Source: Euplotes cf. woodruffi 2 WChen-2021 (Eukaryota; Ciliophora; Spirotrichea; Euplotida; Euplotidae). Taken from it: 20,024 nucleotides of DNA. A program made the translations under genes and the position numbers. Location: the NCBI GenBank assembly GCA_021441665.1, contig JAGYYN010036636.1, positions 1-20,024 on the forward strand. The letters run 5' to 3'. The notes beneath the pieces were generated by a model. The model was not told where the DNA came from. It did no database searches and worked only from the letters and a program-made list of their open reading frames with translations. Of this stretch, positions 18,325-20,024 are shown piece after piece (the first letter of the stretch is position 1; each line of letters starts with the position of its first letter).

Positions 18325-18852
18325 TTGATCAAGTGCTTAAAATCTGTTCCTCCTGATTTCTTTTATGCATTACAGCCTAATACTGCATTCAGACTTTTAA
18401 TCGCCTTTTGCTCTGGGTCTTATCTGTGCTAGAAATGTCGTGGTTTAAATATTTTGGTGCGGTAAAAATGGAAAAGACTCATTTTTTAAAAGAGTTTTGT
18501 ATGAAGGAGAAGTATGAGAACGCGGCTTTAAGGGATATTTTGATTCGGTTTGATGCGGAAGGTTAATATAGTGTTGTTTATATGGAGTCTTTAAATAAAC
18601 AATAAAAAAGAAATCAATTTTTTCAATATAAAAGTAATTAAAATCAAAAGTTAGCGTGCTGAAGTTAATAAAATTAAATGAATTATTATATAATCAGTAT
18701 TTATAATTAGATAAACAAAAATAAAATAAATATTGGAAATTTGTATTGATTTTCAACATTTGAAATAAATATTTAAAAAATCAAAAATAACACAAAATCA
18801 TAAAGTAAATTACCTACTATTTTAGTTAAAATATAAATATATTATATTGAAA
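18325..18852. other. Spacer with two breakage-motif matches
   Basis: 528 bp between lectin and C2-like gene. Apart from the tiny ORF at 18435-18566 it is AT-rich with no frame. Full matches to HATTGAAaHH occur at 18619-18628 (minus) and 18845-18854 (plus); the latter overlaps the next ATG, so it is unlikely to be a chromosome end. Confidence 0.4.
18435..18566 (+). CDS. Small ORF, 43 residues, unrecognised
   Basis: MSWFKYFGAVKMEKTHFLKE begins a short basic-acidic peptide ending ILIRFDAEG, stop TAA 18564-18566. The frame stays open upstream to about 18381, with a possible splice acceptor at 18391-18392. Third positions are richer in G than in the surrounding DNA, which argues weakly for coding. 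It could be a last exon or a remnant; no family match. Confidence 0.25.
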   Translation: MSWFKYFGAVKMEKTHFLKEFCMKEKYENAALRDILIRFDAEG

Positions 18853-19887
18853 ATGGGACTTAATTGAACATGATGTTTGCGTGCTCGCACGATTAATAAT
18901 AACAATCATAACCCATCTTCTGTTCAACAAAACCGAAAACTGATAACCAGCTGCGACATGAACATAAGCTCAGAAAACCTCAGTTATTTTGATCGGCTTC
19001 CACCCAACAGTAAGTAAAAACAACAAGTACTTCTACAAGGTCGAAGACCTCAGCTACTATCAAGCAATTGTATTTGAAGACCGAGTAAATCTGTTACCAA
19101 AATTATCTGAGTACCAAACCTACTCCTCTAAATTCCAAGAATCACTTGAAAAAATTTGAAAAAGAAGAGACAAATACATTAGCAAACTCCAACAAGTTCA
19201 GGGCTTGCCTCAGAAAGACCAAGGCTGCGTCATCGAGGTCGTCTGCGGTTATGACATAAATGTTAACAAGAACTGGATCCCGTTCGTTGAGATATCTCAA
19301 CAGCACGAAGTTGTACTCGATGAAAATGACAGCAGCGATGTAATGTACTCAGAAATCAATGTATATACCGACAGTTTAGCTAAGGCTTACAGCAGTATGA
19401 ATAAGTCCAGCAAAGTCACCTTTGACGGCATTATGCACGATGAATTAACCAATAGCAAAGTGACGTATTCCACTCCAATTAAGTAACATTAAAAACACAC
19501 GACAGCCTGAATGGTGACAGTGATTTAAACTTAGCTTTTCAAGGTAAGACTTGACGCAATCATTACTCTAGTCTAAAGTACAACGAGTCAAATAAATCGT
19601 TTGTGGTCGGACTGTATCAGACTGACAAAACCAGACGCACAATATTGCAGCTTGGAAAGCCAATGACATTCAATGTGTCTCACTTCAGAGACCAGAAGAT
19701 ACATGAAGTCGCTGTCGAGTTCAAGCAAAGCTTTGATGCGCCATGCAAAGGCGTTGTTTTATTGAGAATACAATACATACACAACGAAGAACAACTTTTT
19801 ACAGATATAGTGACTTCATGTCAAAACAAAGAAAATCTCATACGTGATGCTATCAGTATATCGTATACAACGCTTATGTTTGTGTAA
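18853..19887 (+). CDS. C2-domain-like protein with N-terminal myristoyl/palmitoyl motif
   Basis: Begins MGLNCTCCLRAR: Gly2 plus three clustered Cys, two from TGA, a typical dual-lipidation signal. A polar leader and helical segment (KFQESLEKICKRRDKY) precede a region resembling a C2 domain: GCVIEVVCGYDINVNK at its start, then IKNTRQPEWCQCFKLSF, matching the family's NTLNPEWNE-F block, then KSFVVGLYQTDK, HEVAVEF and GVVLLRIQYIHNE. Two +1 shifts at AAG-TAA (19012-19017, 19481-19486) and a 28-nt intron (19544-19571) give exactly 335 codons, stop TAA 19885-19887. Alternative small introns could replace either shift but lose the C2 match at the second. It probably binds membranes. The aspartates of a calcium site are not evident. 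Confidence 0.7.
19012..19017 (+). other. Likely +1 frameshift site AAG-TAA in C2-like gene (first)
   Basis: RLPPNSK ends at AAG TAA; +1 gives KNNKYFYKVEDLSYYQ. A 37-38 nt GT-AG intron starting at GTAAGT (19010) could instead join NN to LSYY in frame, so this call is less certain. Confidence 0.5.
19481..19486 (+). other. +1 frameshift site AAG-TAA in C2-like gene (second)
   Basis: TYSTPIK ends at AAG TAA; +1 gives NIKNTRQPEWCQCFKLSF, an excellent C2-domain strand pair. Skipping it with an intron loses the IKNT part of the match. Confidence 0.65.
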
Positions 19888-20024
19888 ATTAATAAATATT
19901 TTTTGCCTTTAACTAATTTTACTTTTGATAAAAAATTGGCTGAAAATCTATGATTTAAAAATTATTCGAATTAAATTATTTTTAATTTTATGTAACTCTA
20001 TTTTGAAGCTTTACAGATAAAAAA

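Noticed and set aside
18845-18854. Breakage motif at the C2-like gene start as a true chromosome end
   Set aside because: It overlaps the ATG, leaving no room for a leader. Either chance, or the end lies further upstream (18619-18628).
1-20024. Mycoplasma or a TGA=Trp ciliate as source
   Set aside because: Spliceosomal introns, importin-alpha and exocyst exclude bacteria. TGA columns align to conserved Cys, and +1 shifts at lysine-stop are a Euplotes trait.
1-20024. tRNA, rRNA, CRISPR, LTR or capsid-bearing elements, Tec-like transposon genes
   Set aside because: No cloverleaf, spacer array, long terminal repeats or recognisable transposase, recombinase, polymerase or capsid frame was found on reading.

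Overview
The window reads as nuclear DNA of a Euplotes-type ciliate, most likely germline (micronuclear). Three things point there. (1) In-frame TGA must be cysteine: it supplies the first zinc ligand of a ZZ finger (9161-9163), the conserved Cys of a TMEM135 'C-K-H' motif (10716-10718) and a conserved Cys of sideroflexin (3967-3969). TAA and TAG are the only true stops. (2) Genes are repeatedly broken at a lysine codon followed by TAA or TAG, with the reading frame resuming exactly +1. This is the programmed frameshifting known from Euplotes. I place eight such AAA sites with good support, one more possible AAA site, and three AAG-TAA sites. (3) About eleven genes lie side by side on both strands with no C4A4/G4T4 telomere repeat, whereas Euplotes somatic chromosomes are gene-sized. 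At least two genes also carry short TA-bounded interruptions whose removal restores frame and family motifs, as germline IESs do.

Layout: importin-alpha (2-2798, +, start just outside), sideroflexin (2965-4086, +), purple acid phosphatase-like enzyme (4416-5611, +), exocyst Sec15 (5671-7577, -), jacalin-like protein A with an N-terminal lipidation motif (7838-8834, -), PB1-ZZ autophagy-receptor-like protein (8951-10374, -), TMEM135-like membrane protein (10512-11306, +), a 962-residue unrecognised protein (11539-14840, -), jacalin-like protein B (14954-15788, -), an orphan open frame (16163-16468, -), a GC-rich hairpin island (about 16581-16690), an ERGIC-53/LMAN1-like lectin (16797-18324, +), a tiny ORF (18435-18566, +) and a lipidated C2-like protein (18853-19887, +). 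Spacers are mostly 60-500 bp and very AT-rich. Several carry matches to the E. crassus chromosome-breakage motif.

The genes are unrelated housekeeping and trafficking functions, not an operon or defence island. Their common theme is decoding: each gene needs TGA=Cys, most need mini-introns (23-42 nt) removed, and seven need one to three +1 shifts. With those rules the Sec15, PB1-ZZ, 962-aa, lectin, C2, phosphatase, TMEM135 and sideroflexin frames close exactly to whole codons. No virus-like or LTR element was seen.
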